A stretch of DNA of 64,000 nucleotides from Burkholderiales bacterium (GTDB lineage: Bacteria > Pseudomonadota > Gammaproteobacteria > Burkholderiales > SG8-39), in contig JAOSJV010000001.1 in the NCBI GenBank assembly GCA_027493935.1, forward strand, positions 682,001 to 746,000, given 5' to 3'. Below the pieces are notes generated by a model. It searched no databases. It worked only from the letters and a program-made list of their open reading frames with translations, and was not told where the DNA came from. The translations under genes were made by a program, and so were the position numbers. Position 1 is the stretch's first letter. Each line of letters starts with the position of its first letter. Positions 17,820 through 27,670 of this stretch are shown here, in pieces.

Positions 17820-17875
17820 CTTTCGCGGTTGCGTTCTCATTTTGAGACAGGTTCTAATGTCCCGAATCCAAGATG

Positions 17876-18101
17876 CGTCGACGAAAAGCCGCACGGTTCA
17901 CCGCCAGGCGTTGTTCCGCGCCTTGCCAAGACGGCCAGTCTTGGCGACCGAGGAGGCGGAGGAGCCCCTCCGCCCCACCCCGGCGCGCGCCTAGCCTGAC
18001 GATGAACCGAGCGGCTTTTCGCGTTCCTTCGGTCGAGTTCTTGCCCAGTCGAGGGGCGCTAGTATCGATGACGTGTTCGACGAACCTCCAAGTTGGGACA
18101 C
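17876..18101 (+). repeat. Structured 226-bp dispersed repeat, copy 1
   Basis: Aligns end to end with 34319-34547 (roughly 80 percent identical by eye). An 18-bp arm at 17882-17899 (CGAAAAGCCGCACGGTTC) pairs with 18004-18021 (one mismatch), enclosing a perfect hairpin at 17925-17945 (GCCAAGAC/GTCTTGGC). No open frame is shared between the copies. The upstream part of this gap (17637-17781) holds nothing I can recognise. Confidence 0.8.
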
Positions 18102-18277
18102 CACTTCATGCGATGCTCAGTATGACTTTGCGAAACTCGGAACTCAATGGGCGCGCGGTGCGTGTAACGATTTTTGAAGATTGTCGCCCCGGCGGCCACC
18201 CAGACTCCGCCACCCGTGGCCCCCCAAACTCGCGCACCCTCGGCGCGCGTAGCGGCGCCCGAGCTCGGGCGCCTGAC

Positions 18278-18635
18278 GTGAGCCTCGGGCGAAACGCCGT
18301 GGCGATCCGCCAGAACCCGGTCGCGGCGCATCGCTTCACCCGGCGCTGCAACTCGGTCAAGCGCTCCGTCGCCCGCCTGCGGGCGCTCGCCCCCGAGCGC
18401 TTCGACGTGCTCGCGTTCGCGCCGGGGAGGAAGCGCAGGTCTACTGCGGGCAGGGCGCACCCGCGCTCTACAGGCCCGGCAGGTTCCGCCGGCCCTACCT
18501 GTTCGCGATGACGCTCGAGTGCTCGGGCAAGAGCCTCCGCACCGCGGTACGCAAGATCGATGCGCAAACCTGGGCGAGCTCCGGAAGCTCCGCGACCAGC
18601 TCAAGGCCGCCGCGCGAGTTGCCAAGCACCGCTGA
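18278..18635 (+). pseudogene. IS21-family transposase (IstA) remnant
   Basis: The plus strand reads SLGRNAVAIRQNPVAAHRF, then VARLRALAPERFDVLAFAPG. After a one-base shift near 18428 it continues EEAQVYCGQGAPALYRPG, then RRPYLFAMTLECSGKSLRTA. These match, in order, the RNAMAIYQDL, PGEEAQVDYG and RRPYLFVMTL blocks of IS21 transposases. The catalytic Asp of VDYG has been replaced (VYCG) and both ends of the gene are missing. This is therefore a decayed insertion, not an active element. No terminal inverted repeats or istB were found. The stretch from here to 18842 shows no other gene. Confidence 0.7.
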
Positions 18636-18842
18636 TCCGAGTAACGTCGCCGTCAGCATCTCCGAAGGTTCGATGCTTACTGCCTGCGCCGCACGGCTGC
18701 GACACGGAACGATTCCTAACGGGCTCCAGCCGTCGGCCGTCCATCTCCAGGATCGCGAGCCCGAGCACTGCGCGCACGGTCCCCGGCCGACGGGTGCCAT
18801 TGCCGCGGGCTCGCGGAACAGAGCGGTGAAGGGCATTCGACG

Positions 18843-19974
18843 ATGAGTCAGTGGACGCGCGTTCTCCTGAGCTTGCTCGCGGCGCTGCCGCTGGGTGCCG
18901 CCGCCGACCGGGGCGTGATCTTCGACGAGCCGGAGGGCGTCGCGGTTCCGGCCGATTTCGGATGCATTCACCATGTCGGGTTGGAAGTCTGCTGGCCATG
19001 CCTGAGCGGGAACAACCTCTACTTCGGACCCGACCCGGGCTTCGATGCGAGGATCAACGCGGTGCGCCTGTACGGGATGGGCGGGCTCGAATGGGGGAAG
19101 AGCACGGAGAAGGAACCGGGCAAGTACGACTGGACGCGCTGGGACTCGGCGTTCGCCAAGTTGCGCAAGGCGGGGGGTGAAGACGGCGATCTACACGATC
19201 TACAACCCGCCGCCGTTCTACACTCGACACGCGCATGACTACGGCGGCTGGCGGGGACAGCTGCCGTCGTCCAGGGCGGCGCTCGAGCAGTGGCTCACGG
19301 CGGTTACGCAGCGCTACCCGGAGATCCGCATCGTGGAGGTCGCCAACGAGGTCCTGGGGCCGACGATCAAGGATGGCTTCTGGATCGGATCCGAGCAGGA
19401 GCTGGCCACGCTTGCCGACTGGGTCCTCGACTGGCGCGCTCGCACGGAATGGCCGGGTAAGGTCTGGTCGCCGTCGATCCCCGGTTTCCTCGACAACGTG
19501 AAGCCGTTCGTCCGCTGGCTGCAGGCGTATCCGCGCACCAAGGAGTTCGACGCAATATCGGCCCACTTCTACTACGTGACGGCCGATCACCTCGGCCAGC
19601 GCGCGAGCAAGGCAAACGCGTGGACCGCGCTCGCAGAATTGCGCGACGCCTTGCGGACGGCGGGCATCGACAAGCCGATCGTAGACGGGGAGAAAGGATT
19701 TGCACCCAGGGTTGCCAGCGCCGCGGCGGTCTACAACTACGGCGTCAAGGCGGTGCTCGAGGGTCTACAGCAGGTGTGCTTCTTCCACTGGGGCAGCTAC
19801 GGCCGCGACGAGACCAATCTCGGCCAGCCGTTCCGCAACCCCGAGGTGAAACGCGCCTTCGAAGACCTTTCGGCGCTCGCCGGGAAACGCATCACACGGG
19901 TCGAGCGGGGTGCGGCGCCCGATGGCCGGTGGATCGTGACCGTGCAGGACCCGGCGCAAACGCCGACCCGCTGA
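18843..19974 (+). CDS. Secreted clan GH-A glycosidase (one frameshift)
   Basis: A protein of about 376 residues with a signal peptide (VLLSLLAALPLGAAA) and a TIM-barrel glycosidase domain. The acid/base Glu follows Asn in RIVEVANEVLGP (E169 after correction). The likely nucleophile is E283 in KPIVDGEKGF. Both are hallmarks of clan GH-A (GH5/GH39-like). The frame changes at 19168-19174, where a run of six Gs appears to hold one G too many; with the correction the barrel is continuous. It is divergent from the deacetylase group, across the repeats, and may trim or degrade the same extracellular polymer. The exact family is uncertain. Confidence 0.75.
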
Positions 19975-19991
19975 GGGCGGCACGCGGAGAT

Positions 19992-20756
19992 CTAGGCGCA
20001 GGCGAGCGAATCCGGAATCGCGCTGTTCTTCACCCCGGCGAGGCCGAAGTAGTAGAGCGGCCGGCCGTCGATCGAGAGCCGGTGCCGATAGCGCTCCATG
20101 TGGTGGATGTCGAGGTGGTCGGTCAGGATCAGGTTCTTGATGAAGACCGAGAAGCCGCTCGTATCCCGGTTGTCGAGGAAGGTCTCCTTGATGTTGAACG
20201 CGATCCAGCCGCCGTCGTCGATCAGATTGAACGCTTCGCGAAACGCCGCGACCGGGATGTCGCCGAAGCCGAGCGCGGCGACGGTGACCAGGCCGTTGAA
20301 CCGCCAGTCGAGGAGCTCGTCGCGCGCCTCGCGCGCGAGCCGGGTGAGGTCGAGCGCGTAGTACTCGTCGTAGACGCCGGGCCGGTCGCGCTGCGCCGCG
20401 TCGCGCGCCGCCTTCGAAATGTCCAAACCGACGATCCGCGCGACGCCGTGCTTCTGCAGCTCCTCGCCGACCATGCCGTTGCCGGCGCCGAAGTCGAGCG
20501 CGCGCAGCTCGCTGAACGGCGCGCCCGCCATCGTCGTGGCGTGATGCAGGATGCGCACCACCTTCTCCGGCGAGCAGCACTTCAGCCGGTCGTAGAAGAG
20601 CTGCTCGTACAGGCCCGGCCGCCGGTAGATCGCGTCGTAGTCGTGGAAGCGGACTCTGACGTGCTCGCCCGAAGGCTCGGTTAAGTGGAAGTACGCCTCG
20701 TCCTGGTCGAGCTGGTGCGGATCCCCCGCGGGGAAGCGGATCTTGTGTCGGGACAT
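19992..20756 (-). CDS. Class I SAM-dependent methyltransferase
   Basis: A 254-residue cytosolic protein. The SAM-binding motif is ELRALDFGAGNGMVGEELQK, followed by IVGLDISKAARDAA as the acidic second motif. A later block reads VTVAALGFGDIPVAAFREAF. The C-terminus is not typical of any small-molecule methyltransferase I know, so no substrate is proposed. It is convergent with the glycosidase gene, 17 bp apart. The start at 20756 (MSRHKIRFPAGDP) is the only sensible ATG. Confidence 0.8.
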   Translation of the reverse strand: MSRHKIRFPAGDPHQLDQDEAYFHLTEPSGEHVRVRFHDYDAIYRRPGLYEQLFYDRLKCCSPEKVVRILHHATTMAGAPFSELRALDFGAGNGMVGEELQKHGVARIVGLDISKAARDAAQRDRPGVYDEYYALDLTRLAREARDELLDWRFNGLVTVAALGFGDIPVAAFREAFNLIDDGGWIAFNIKETFLDNRDTSGFSVFIKNLILTDHLDIHHMERYRHRLSIDGRPLYYFGLAGVKNSAIPDSLACA

Positions 20757-20963
20757 GCGGCGCTCCTCGCGGTCGTCGTGACAGGCACAGGTCGAAGGTA
20801 CACCGGGCCGCGCGGTCGTGCCACCTATTGTCGAGGCGCGGCGCGCGCGTGCGGGCGCGCTCTTGCGCGCCGATCGCCGCCGTTTCGCCGCAGTTGCGGC
20901 GGCGCTGCCGCGTCGAGTGCTCCGCGGGCGCGTAGCGTCGGGTTTCGTTGGTATGCTTCGGGG

Positions 20964-21518
20964 ATGCGCCATCGTCAGACGCACCCCGTCCAGGTCGCGG
21001 GCCTCGAGCGCGAGCTGCCGCTGTTCGAGGTGGCGCCGGGCGTGCGCATCGCGGTGGTGAACATCCTCGGCGACACCGAGCTCGTGCAGGCCTGCGCGCG
21101 CACGCTCGCCGAGCGGTTGGCCGCGAAGCCCTACGACGTGCTCGTGACCGCCGAGGCGAAGAGCATCCCGCTCGCCTACGCACTCGCGGTCGCCGTCGGC
21201 AAGCCCTACGTCGTGCTGCGCAAAGCGTACAAGCCGTACATGGGCGCCGCGCTGTCGGTGGAGACGCGCTCGATCACGACCGGCCGGCCGCAGCTGTTGC
21301 ACCTGGACGAGAAGGACCATCGCCTGCTCGGGCGCAAGCAGGCGGTGCTGGTCGACGACGTCGTGAGCACCGGCTCGACGCTTGCCGGCATGCGGCAGCT
21401 CGCCGAAAAGGTGGGCGCGATCGTCGTCGCCGAGGCCGCGATCTTCACCGAGGGCGACGACCCGGGCGCGTGGGCGCACGTCGTCGCGCTCGGACACTTG
21501 CCGCTCTTCAGGGACTGA
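20964..21518 (+). CDS. Adenine-type phosphoribosyltransferase
   Basis: A 184-residue purine salvage enzyme of type I PRTase fold. The PRPP loop VLVDDVVSTGSTLAGMRQLA and the flexible-loop region PYVVLRKAYKPYMG are clear. The sequence DVLVTAEAKSIPLAYALAVA matches the APT-like branch. The substrate is probably a purine base, but adenine specificity cannot be proven from motifs. The stop overlaps the convergent EamA gene by 11 bp. Confidence 0.85.
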   Translation: MRHRQTHPVQVAGLERELPLFEVAPGVRIAVVNILGDTELVQACARTLAERLAAKPYDVLVTAEAKSIPLAYALAVAVGKPYVVLRKAYKPYMGAALSVETRSITTGRPQLLHLDEKDHRLLGRKQAVLVDDVVSTGSTLAGMRQLAEKVGAIVVAEAAIFTEGDDPGAWAHVVALGHLPLFRD

Positions 21519-22476
21519 GGCGCGGCGAGGGGGGCCGGGCGCGCTCCGCGCGCGCGCCGACGTAGATGCCGGCGAGCAGCAGCACGAACCCGGCGAGCTC
21601 GAGCGGCGCGACCCGCTCGCCGAGGACGAGATACGCGAGCGCCGCGGCGCCGACCGGCTCGCCGAGGATCGCGAGCGCGATGAAACTCGTGGACAGGTAG
21701 CGCAGCGCCCAGTTGAACGCGCCGTGCCCGAGGAGCTGCGGCCCGACTGCGAGCGCGACGAGCAGGAGGTAGGCGACGGGCGCGAAGCCGCGCATCGGCG
21801 CGCCGGTGGTCGCAACGCTGGCGAGCAGGACGAGCGCCGCGGCGCCGTACACCAGCCAGACATAGACGAGCAGTGAAACGCGGCCTCGCAGACTGCGGCC
21901 GATCAGCAGGTAGGCCGAGACCGCGAGCGATCCGGCGAGCGCGAGCGCGTTGCCGAGCGTCGGGTCGACCCCGGTCGCGCCCCCGGCGCCGGCCGCGAAG
22001 ATCGCGCTGCCGCCGGCGAGCGCGACGGCGATGGCGACAAGCAGCGCGCGCGCCGGCCGCTCGCCGAAGACGAGCCACGCGAGCGCAGCGATCCAGATCG
22101 GGTTCGTGGTCACCAGGATCGTGCTCGCGGCGACCGAGGTGTACTCGAGCGACGCGATCCAAGCGGCGAAATGGACGGCGAGGAACGCGCCGGAGGCGAG
22201 CGCGAGGCCGAGATCGCGCCGAGAGAGGCGCGCGAGCTCGCCGCGGCAGCGCACGAGCACGAGCGGTGTGAGGATCGCGGCGGCGAGCGCAAGACGCCAG
22301 GCGGCGAGCGGGAGAGCGGGCATGCCGTAGGTCTGCACGAAGCGCGTGAGGATCGCCGCGCTCGAGACGGCGAACACGCCCGCCGCGAGCACCGCGTAGG
22401 GCAGGGCGGCGGGAACGGCCGGCGCAGCGGCAATCGCGCCCTCCGCGCCGGAGCCTCGTGCGTTGTCTTTCGTCAC
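21508..22476 (-). CDS. EamA/DMT-family transporter
   Basis: A 322-residue inner-membrane protein with ten hydrophobic segments forming two EamA halves. The first half includes TILVTTNPIWIAALAWLVFG and the second FIALAILGEPVGAAALAYLV, the same position in each repeat just before the last helices, as is normal for drug/metabolite transporters. Family members export amino acids or other metabolites. Nothing here identifies the substrate. It is divergent from the 5'-nucleotidase gene. Confidence 0.87.
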   Translation of the reverse strand: MTKDNARGSGAEGAIAAAPAVPAALPYAVLAAGVFAVSSAAILTRFVQTYGMPALPLAAWRLALAAAILTPLVLVRCRGELARLSRRDLGLALASGAFLAVHFAAWIASLEYTSVAASTILVTTNPIWIAALAWLVFGERPARALLVAIAVALAGGSAIFAAGAGGATGVDPTLGNALALAGSLAVSAYLLIGRSLRGRVSLLVYVWLVYGAAALVLLASVATTGAPMRGFAPVAYLLLVALAVGPQLLGHGAFNWALRYLSTSFIALAILGEPVGAAALAYLVLGERVAPLELAGFVLLLAGIYVGARAERARPPSPRLSP

Positions 22477-22541
22477 CGGGGTGCGGTCGCGGATCGGGCG
22501 GTGAAAAATAGCTTATCATTGACTCGCACGCCGGTGCGCCC

Positions 22542-23468
22542 ATGCCGAGCGTTGCCCTCGCGATGCCTGCCAGCTTCGATGGTCGCCTCGTAGTCGCCAT
22601 CTCCTCGCGCGCGCTGTTCGATCTCGAGGAGTCGAACCGCGTCTTCGAGGACCAGGGCGTCGAGGCCTACTACCACTATCAGCGCGCGCACGAGGACGAG
22701 GTGCTCGCGCCGGGCATCGCCTTCGCGCTGGTGAAGAAGCTCCTCGCGCTGAACGCGCTCGCGCCGGTGCGGCCCCGCGTCGAGGTGATCCTGCTCTCGC
22801 GCAACACCGCCGACACCGGGCTGAGGATCATGAACTCGATCGAGCACTACCGGCTGGAGATCAGCCGGGCGGCGTTCACCGGCGGCGAAAGCACCCACCC
22901 TTACGTGCCCGCCTTCGACGCGCACCTCTTCCTCTCGGCGAATCCGGTGGACGTGCGCAAGGCGCTCGAGGCCGGGCACGCGGCGGCGACCATCCTGCCG
23001 GCGAACGTGGGACAGAACCTCGCCGAGACGCAGGAGCTGCGCATCGCCTTTGACGGCGACGCCGTGCTCTTCTCGGACGAGGCGGAGCGCGTCTACAAGG
23101 CCGAGGGGCTCGAGCGCTTCACGGCGACCGAGGTGAGCGCGGCGAGGGCGCCGCTCGCCGGCGGGCCGTTCAAGGAGTTTCTGGCGGCCCTGCACCGCAT
23201 CCAGGCGGAGTATCCGCCGGTGCGGTCGCCGATCCGCACGGCGCTCGTCACCGCGCGCAGCGCGCCGGCGCACGAGCGCGTGGTGCGCACGCTGCGCGCC
23301 TGGGACATCCGCATCGACGAGGCGCTCTTTCTCGGGGGCCTGGACAAGGGGCGGTTCTTGAAGGCGTTCGGCGCCGACATCTTCTTCGACGACCAGCGCG
23401 GGCACTGCGAGTCCGCACGCGACCACGTCGCCACCGGCCACGTGCCGTTCGGTGTCGCAAACGAATGA
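22542..23468 (+). CDS. Cytosolic 5'-nucleotidase family protein
   Basis: A 308-residue protein of the 5_nucleotid (NT5C1-like) family, which dephosphorylates nucleoside monophosphates. Recognisable blocks are RLVVAISSRALFDLEESNRV, VILLSRNTADTGLRIMNSIE, FDAHLFLSANPVDVRKALEA and the acidic FFDDQRGHCESA near the C-terminus. Length and block order match bacterial members. It is followed at once by two copies of the short palindromic repeat, which may end its transcript. Confidence 0.85.
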   Translation: MPSVALAMPASFDGRLVVAISSRALFDLEESNRVFEDQGVEAYYHYQRAHEDEVLAPGIAFALVKKLLALNALAPVRPRVEVILLSRNTADTGLRIMNSIEHYRLEISRAAFTGGESTHPYVPAFDAHLFLSANPVDVRKALEAGHAAATILPANVGQNLAETQELRIAFDGDAVLFSDEAERVYKAEGLERFTATEVSAARAPLAGGPFKEFLAALHRIQAEYPPVRSPIRTALVTARSAPAHERVVRTLRAWDIRIDEALFLGGLDKGRFLKAFGADIFFDDQRGHCESARDHVATGHVPFGVANE

Positions 23469-23478
23469 TTCGCCCGAC

Positions 23479-23562
23479 CGGGGATATACACAAGGGGCTT
23501 GCCCCTTGTTCGTCTCGGGGATATATAAGGGGGATCCCCTCTTGTTCGTGCGACCGCGGTTG
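23479..23562 (+). repeat. Short dispersed palindrome, tandem copies 2 and 3
   Basis: Two units in direct order: 23479-23515 (CGGGGATATACACAAGGGG, loop, CCCCTTGTTCGT) and 23516-23562 (CGGGGATATATAAGGGG, loop, CCCCTCTTGTTCGTGCGACC and CGCGGTTG). Each can form a stem of CAAGGGG with CCCCTTG. They begin 10 bp after the 5'-nucleotidase stop. Confidence 0.8.
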
Positions 23563-23622
23563 TCCGGCAGGCTCGATTCCGTGATCGAAGCCGTGATGGA
23601 TCCTTTCGGAAAGGCGCAATAG

Positions 23623-25915
23623 ATGAAAGCGCTGAAATACCTGCTGTGGGGCGCGGGCGCCCTGGTGCTGCTCGTGATCGTCGTGATCGCGATCGCCGTG
23701 GCGACGTTCGACCCGGAGAAGTACAAGCCAGAGGTCGCGCAGCTGGTCAAGGACAAGACCGGGCGCACGCTGGCGATCGACGGCAGGATCGGCCTCACGT
23801 TCTTCCCGAAGATCGGCGCCGCCGTGGACAAGGTGTCGCTCTCGGAGCCGCGTAGCGACAAGGTCTTCGCGCGCGTCGGCGAGGCGCGCGTCGCCGTTGC
23901 GCTGCTGCCGCTGCTCTCAAGGCAGGTGATCGTGGACCACGTCACGCTCTCCGGCCTCGCGGTCGATCTGGTCCGCTACAAGGACGGGCGCACGAACTTC
24001 GACGATCTCGCCGGCGGGGCAACGGCCAAGCCCGGCGCATCGGGCAGGCGCCGCCGCCCGCCGGCAAGGGCGTCGCGGCGCCGGTGATCGACATCGGCGG
24101 CATCGCGCTCAAGGACGCCGACATCGGCTGGCGCGACGAGCAGGCCGGGACCGACCTTCGCGTCTCGAAGCTCGACCTCGAGACCGGCCGCATCGCGAGC
24201 GGCGTGCCCGGCAAGCTCGCTCTCGGGCCACGTCGAGGGCGCCGAGCCGAAGGTCAACCTGGATCTCGCTCTAAGCACCGGCTACCGGATCGACTTCCAG
24301 ACGCAGGCGGTCGCGCTTTCGGGCCTCGACCTGAAGGCACGCGGCGACGCCCCGGGCCTCTCCGGCGTCGAGGCCGCCGCGAAGGGCGACGTCGCGCTCG
24401 ATCCCAGGGCGCAGCGCGTCGATCTCTCCGGGTTTGCGCTTTCGACGAAATCGGAGGGGCTGGAGGCGCGCGTCTCGGTGCCGAAGCTCGCGCTTGCGCC
24501 CGATTCGGCGAGCAGCCAGGCGATCGAAGCCGCGGTGAAACTCGCGCGCGGCGAGCAGGCGATCGACGCCAAGCTCGCGCTCGCGGCGGTCGAGGCGAAG
24601 GGCAAGCAGGTCGAGTTCTCGAGCCTGGCGGCCGACGTGAACCTCAAGCAGGGTGCGCTCGCGGTGCAGGGCAAGATCGCCACCCCGGTCGCGCTGAACC
24701 TCGCGCAGAGCCAGGCGCGGCTGTCGAAGATCGCCGGCGACCTCGCGCTCTCCGGCCCCCGGCGTGCCTGGCGGCGGCGTCAAGCTCGCGCTGGCGGGCA
24801 CTGCCGCGGCAGACTGGGCGAAGGAGACGGCACAGACCGACCTCACCGCCAGGCTCGAGGACAGCACGGTCCAGGCGAAGGTTGCGGTCCGGAACTTCTC
24901 GGCGCCGGCGATCAACTTCGACATCGCCGCGGACAAGCTGAACGTCGACCGCTACCTGCCGCCGAAGCAGGCGGGCGCGGCGGGCGGCGGCGCGGGCGGC
25001 ACCGCCAAGAGCGGCTCCGGCGGCGAGCGGCCGATCGATCTCTCGGTGCTGAAGACGCTCAACGCGAGCGGCAGCGTGCGGATCGGCGCGCTCACCGCGA
25101 GCAACGTCAAGGCGCAGAACGTGCGCGTCGACGTGCGCGCGGCGGGCGGGCGGCTCGACGTGAGCCCGATGTCGGCGAGCCTCTACGAGGGGGCGCTCGC
25201 GGGCAGCGCATCGGTCAACGCCAACACGAACACCTTTGCGGCGAAACAGCATCTGAAGGGCGTCAACATCGGGCCGCTGCTGCGCGACGCCGCACAGCAG
25301 GATATGCTGGAGGGACGCGGCACGGTGGACCTGGACGTCACCTCGGCGGGCAACACCGTGAGCGCGATCAAGCGCGCTTTGAACGGCGCTGCGAGCGTCG
25401 ATCTGCGCGACGGCGCCATCAAGGGCGTGGACATCGGCGGCATGCTGCGCAAGGCGCAGTCGCTGCTCGGGCGCGGCGCCGCGGTCGAGGAGCAGTCGCA
25501 AGGCGGCGCCAGAACCGACTTCACCTCGCTCTCGGCGAGTTTCGTGCTCAAGGACGGCGTCGCGCGCAACGACGACCTCGACGGCAGGTCACCGCTGCTG
25601 CGGCTCGGCGGGGCAGGGATCGTCGACATCGGCGCCGGCACGGTGGATTACACCGTCAAGGCGACCCTCGCGGCGACCGCCAAGGGTCAGGGCGGGCGCG
25701 ACGCGTCGGAAGTGCGTGGCATCACCGCGCCGATCCGGGTCACCGGTGCGTTCGACAGCCTGAAGTACCGCCTCGACGCCGGCGCGCTCGCCACCGACGT
25801 CGCCAAGGACACGCTCAAGCGCGAGCTCGAGCGGCGCCTCGGCGGCGGGCAGCAGCAGGACGGCCAGCCGGGCGGCGGCATAGGCGATGCGCTGCGCGGG
25901 CTGTTCCGGCGTTGA
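23623..25915 (+). CDS. AsmA-family protein (three frameshifts)
   Basis: A protein of about 765 residues anchored in the inner membrane by one N-terminal helix (ALVLLVIVVIAIAVATF) and reaching into the periplasm. AsmA/TamB-like proteins are thought to act in lipid transport and outer-membrane homeostasis. The start ATFDPEKYKPEVAQLVKDKT and the C-terminal segment GTVDYTVKATLAATAKGQGG, with VRGITAPIRVTGAF, are typical of AsmA. The frame changes near 24045, 24215 and 24762. The last is an extra C in a CCCCC run. With these corrected the protein is continuous, so the breaks are probably sequence errors. It ends shortly before mutY. Confidence 0.82.
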
Positions 25916-25950
25916 GCGCGCCGGCGCCGCTGCGCGGGGGCGGAAGCGCG

Positions 25951-27096
25951 GTGAGCCGGCACACGTCGGACGACTTCGCGCACCGGCTGGTGCGGTGGCA
26001 GGCGCATGCCGGGCGCAACGACCTGCCGTGGCAGAACACCCGCGACCCGTACCCGATCTGGGTCGCCGAGATCATGCTGCAGCAGACCCGGGTCGCGACG
26101 GCGATTCCCTATTACCAGCGGTTCATGGCGCGCTTTCCCGACGTCGCGACCCTGGCCTGCGCGCCGGAGGACGAGGTGCTGCGCCTGTGGAGCGGCCTCG
26201 GCTACTACTCGCGCGCGCGCAACCTGCAGCACGCCGCGCGCGAGATCGTAACGCGGCACGCCGGCCGCTTTCCGCACGCGCTCGCCGAGATCGGGCGACT
26301 GCCCGGCATCGGCCGCTCGACTGCGGCGGCGATCGCCGGATTCGCGTTCGGCGCGCGGGCGGCGATTCTCGACGGCAACGTGAAGCGCGTGCTGGCGCGC
26401 CACTTCCTGATCGAGGGGTTTCCGGGCGAGCCCGCGGTCGAGCGGCAGCTGTGGGCGCTCGCCGAATCGCTCGTGCCCGAGCGCGGCGTCGAGACCTACA
26501 TCCAGGGGCTGATGGACCTCGGCGCGACGCTGTGCACGGCGAGGCGCCCCGCGTGCGGCCGCTGCCCGGTCCGAGCGACGTGCGGCGCGTACGCTGCGAA
26601 CCGGGTCACCGAGCTGCCGGCGCCGCGGCCGCGCAAGCGCGTGCCGGTGCGCGGTACGGTGATGCTCGTGCTGCGCCACGGCACCGACGTACTGCTCGAG
26701 CGGCGTCCCGCGACCGGCGTGTGGGGCGGCTTGTGGAGCCTGCCGGAGCTCACCGACGCCGCGGACGTCCCGGCCGCAGGCGGGCCGGAGGCCGACCTAG
26801 CGGCGACCGTGAAGCGCGCGGTCGCGCAGCGCTACGGGTTCGATGCCCGGTGCGCGGAGCCGCTTGCGATCGTGCGGCACACGTTCACGCACTTTACGTT
26901 GGAGATGCGCCCGGTGCTCGTGGACGTCGGGCGGATCGACCGGCGCGCGGGCGAGCCTGGCGTGCGGTGGCTGCCGCTCGGGGAGGCCTGCGCCGCCGCG
27001 TTGCCGGCGCCGGTGAAGCGCCTGCTGCTGCGGCTGGGCGGCGGCGCCTCAGGCGATCAGCCCTCGCTGCTCGAGGAAGCGGTGCAGGATCTGTAG
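25951..27096 (+). CDS. mutY: Adenine DNA glycosylase MutY
   Basis: Removes adenine mispaired with 8-oxoguanine. In order: catalytic Glu in VAEIMLQQTRVATAIPYYQR, helix-hairpin-helix LPGIGRSTAAAIAGFAFG, catalytic Asp in AAILDGNVKRVLARH, an iron-sulfur cluster site C-x6-C-x2-C-x5-C (CTARRPACGRCPVRATC), and a C-terminal NUDIX-like domain (LLERRPATGVWGGLWSLPEL) that reads 8-oxoguanine. GTG at 25951 is taken as the start; a TTG overlapping the AsmA stop is an alternative. The 3' end overlaps the convergent gene by 48 bp. Confidence 0.95.
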   Translation: MSRHTSDDFAHRLVRWQAHAGRNDLPWQNTRDPYPIWVAEIMLQQTRVATAIPYYQRFMARFPDVATLACAPEDEVLRLWSGLGYYSRARNLQHAAREIVTRHAGRFPHALAEIGRLPGIGRSTAAAIAGFAFGARAAILDGNVKRVLARHFLIEGFPGEPAVERQLWALAESLVPERGVETYIQGLMDLGATLCTARRPACGRCPVRATCGAYAANRVTELPAPRPRKRVPVRGTVMLVLRHGTDVLLERRPATGVWGGLWSLPELTDAADVPAAGGPEADLAATVKRAVAQRYGFDARCAEPLAIVRHTFTHFTLEMRPVLVDVGRIDRRAGEPGVRWLPLGEACAAALPAPVKRLLLRLGGGASGDQPSLLEEAVQDL

Positions 27097-27653
27097 GCGC
27101 CCCAGGCTGTCGCCGAGCTCAAGCAGCCGCTGCTTCGCCGCAAGCGGCACCGGCAGGATCTCGGTGAGCCGGTAGCCGACCCAGGAGGCGTCGCCGAGCC
27201 GGTGCGGCTCGGCGAACACCGCGGCGCTCTTGTCGGCGATCACCAGCTCGAGCAGCCGGATGCAGGCGCCGAGCGCCTCGGGGATGTCCGCCGCCGCCTC
27301 CGGCGCGATCAGATCGACGCGCGCGCGGATCAGGCCCTGGGCGCCGACACTGCGGTCGCGGATGCGGAAGCGCTGTCCGCCGAGCGTGCGCAGGCTGAGC
27401 ACGCCGAGATCCTGCATGTCCCAGTCGGTGATGTGCGCGAGGCAGCCGATATCCTCCGGGACGGCCGCCTCGCCGGCCTCGCGTCCGGACCGGATCAGGC
27501 AGACGCCGAAAGGCTTTTGCTCGCGCATGCACTCGCCGATCATGTCCATGTAGCGGGCCTCGAACACCCTGAGTGGCAGCAGGCCCCCGGAAAGAGCACC
27601 GTGTTCAGCGGGAAGATCGGGATCTCGACCGGAGCCTCGGGTATCGCGTCCAT
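27049..27653 (-). CDS. Lon N-terminal (LAN) domain protein (one frameshift)
   Basis: About 200 residues consisting of the substrate-binding domain found at the N-terminus of Lon protease, without the ATPase or protease parts. The opening VEIPIFPLNTVLFPG and, after the shift, LLPLRVFEARYMDMIGECM are the family signature. The join is at about 27585, where one G appears to be missing from a GGGGG run. Later text (GGQRFRIRDRSVGAQGLIRA) also fits. Stand-alone LAN proteins are widespread with no firm function; a regulatory or chaperone-like role is guessed. It lies 17 bp downstream of rapZ. Confidence 0.82.
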
Positions 27654-27670
27654 CTTGCCGGGCGCCACGC

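Noticed and set aside
17876-18101. Integron attC site
   Set aside because: The GTTRRRY and RYYYAAC core sites are not at the ends, and no cassette-like gene order or integrase is nearby.
13310-19974. Functional prophage or integrative element
   Set aside because: No integrase, phage structural gene or direct repeat of the tRNA end was found; only remnants are present.
13874-19974. Complete exosortase/PEP-CTERM system
   Set aside because: Some gene types fit, but no exosortase, PEP-CTERM protein or glycosyltransferase set is present in the window.
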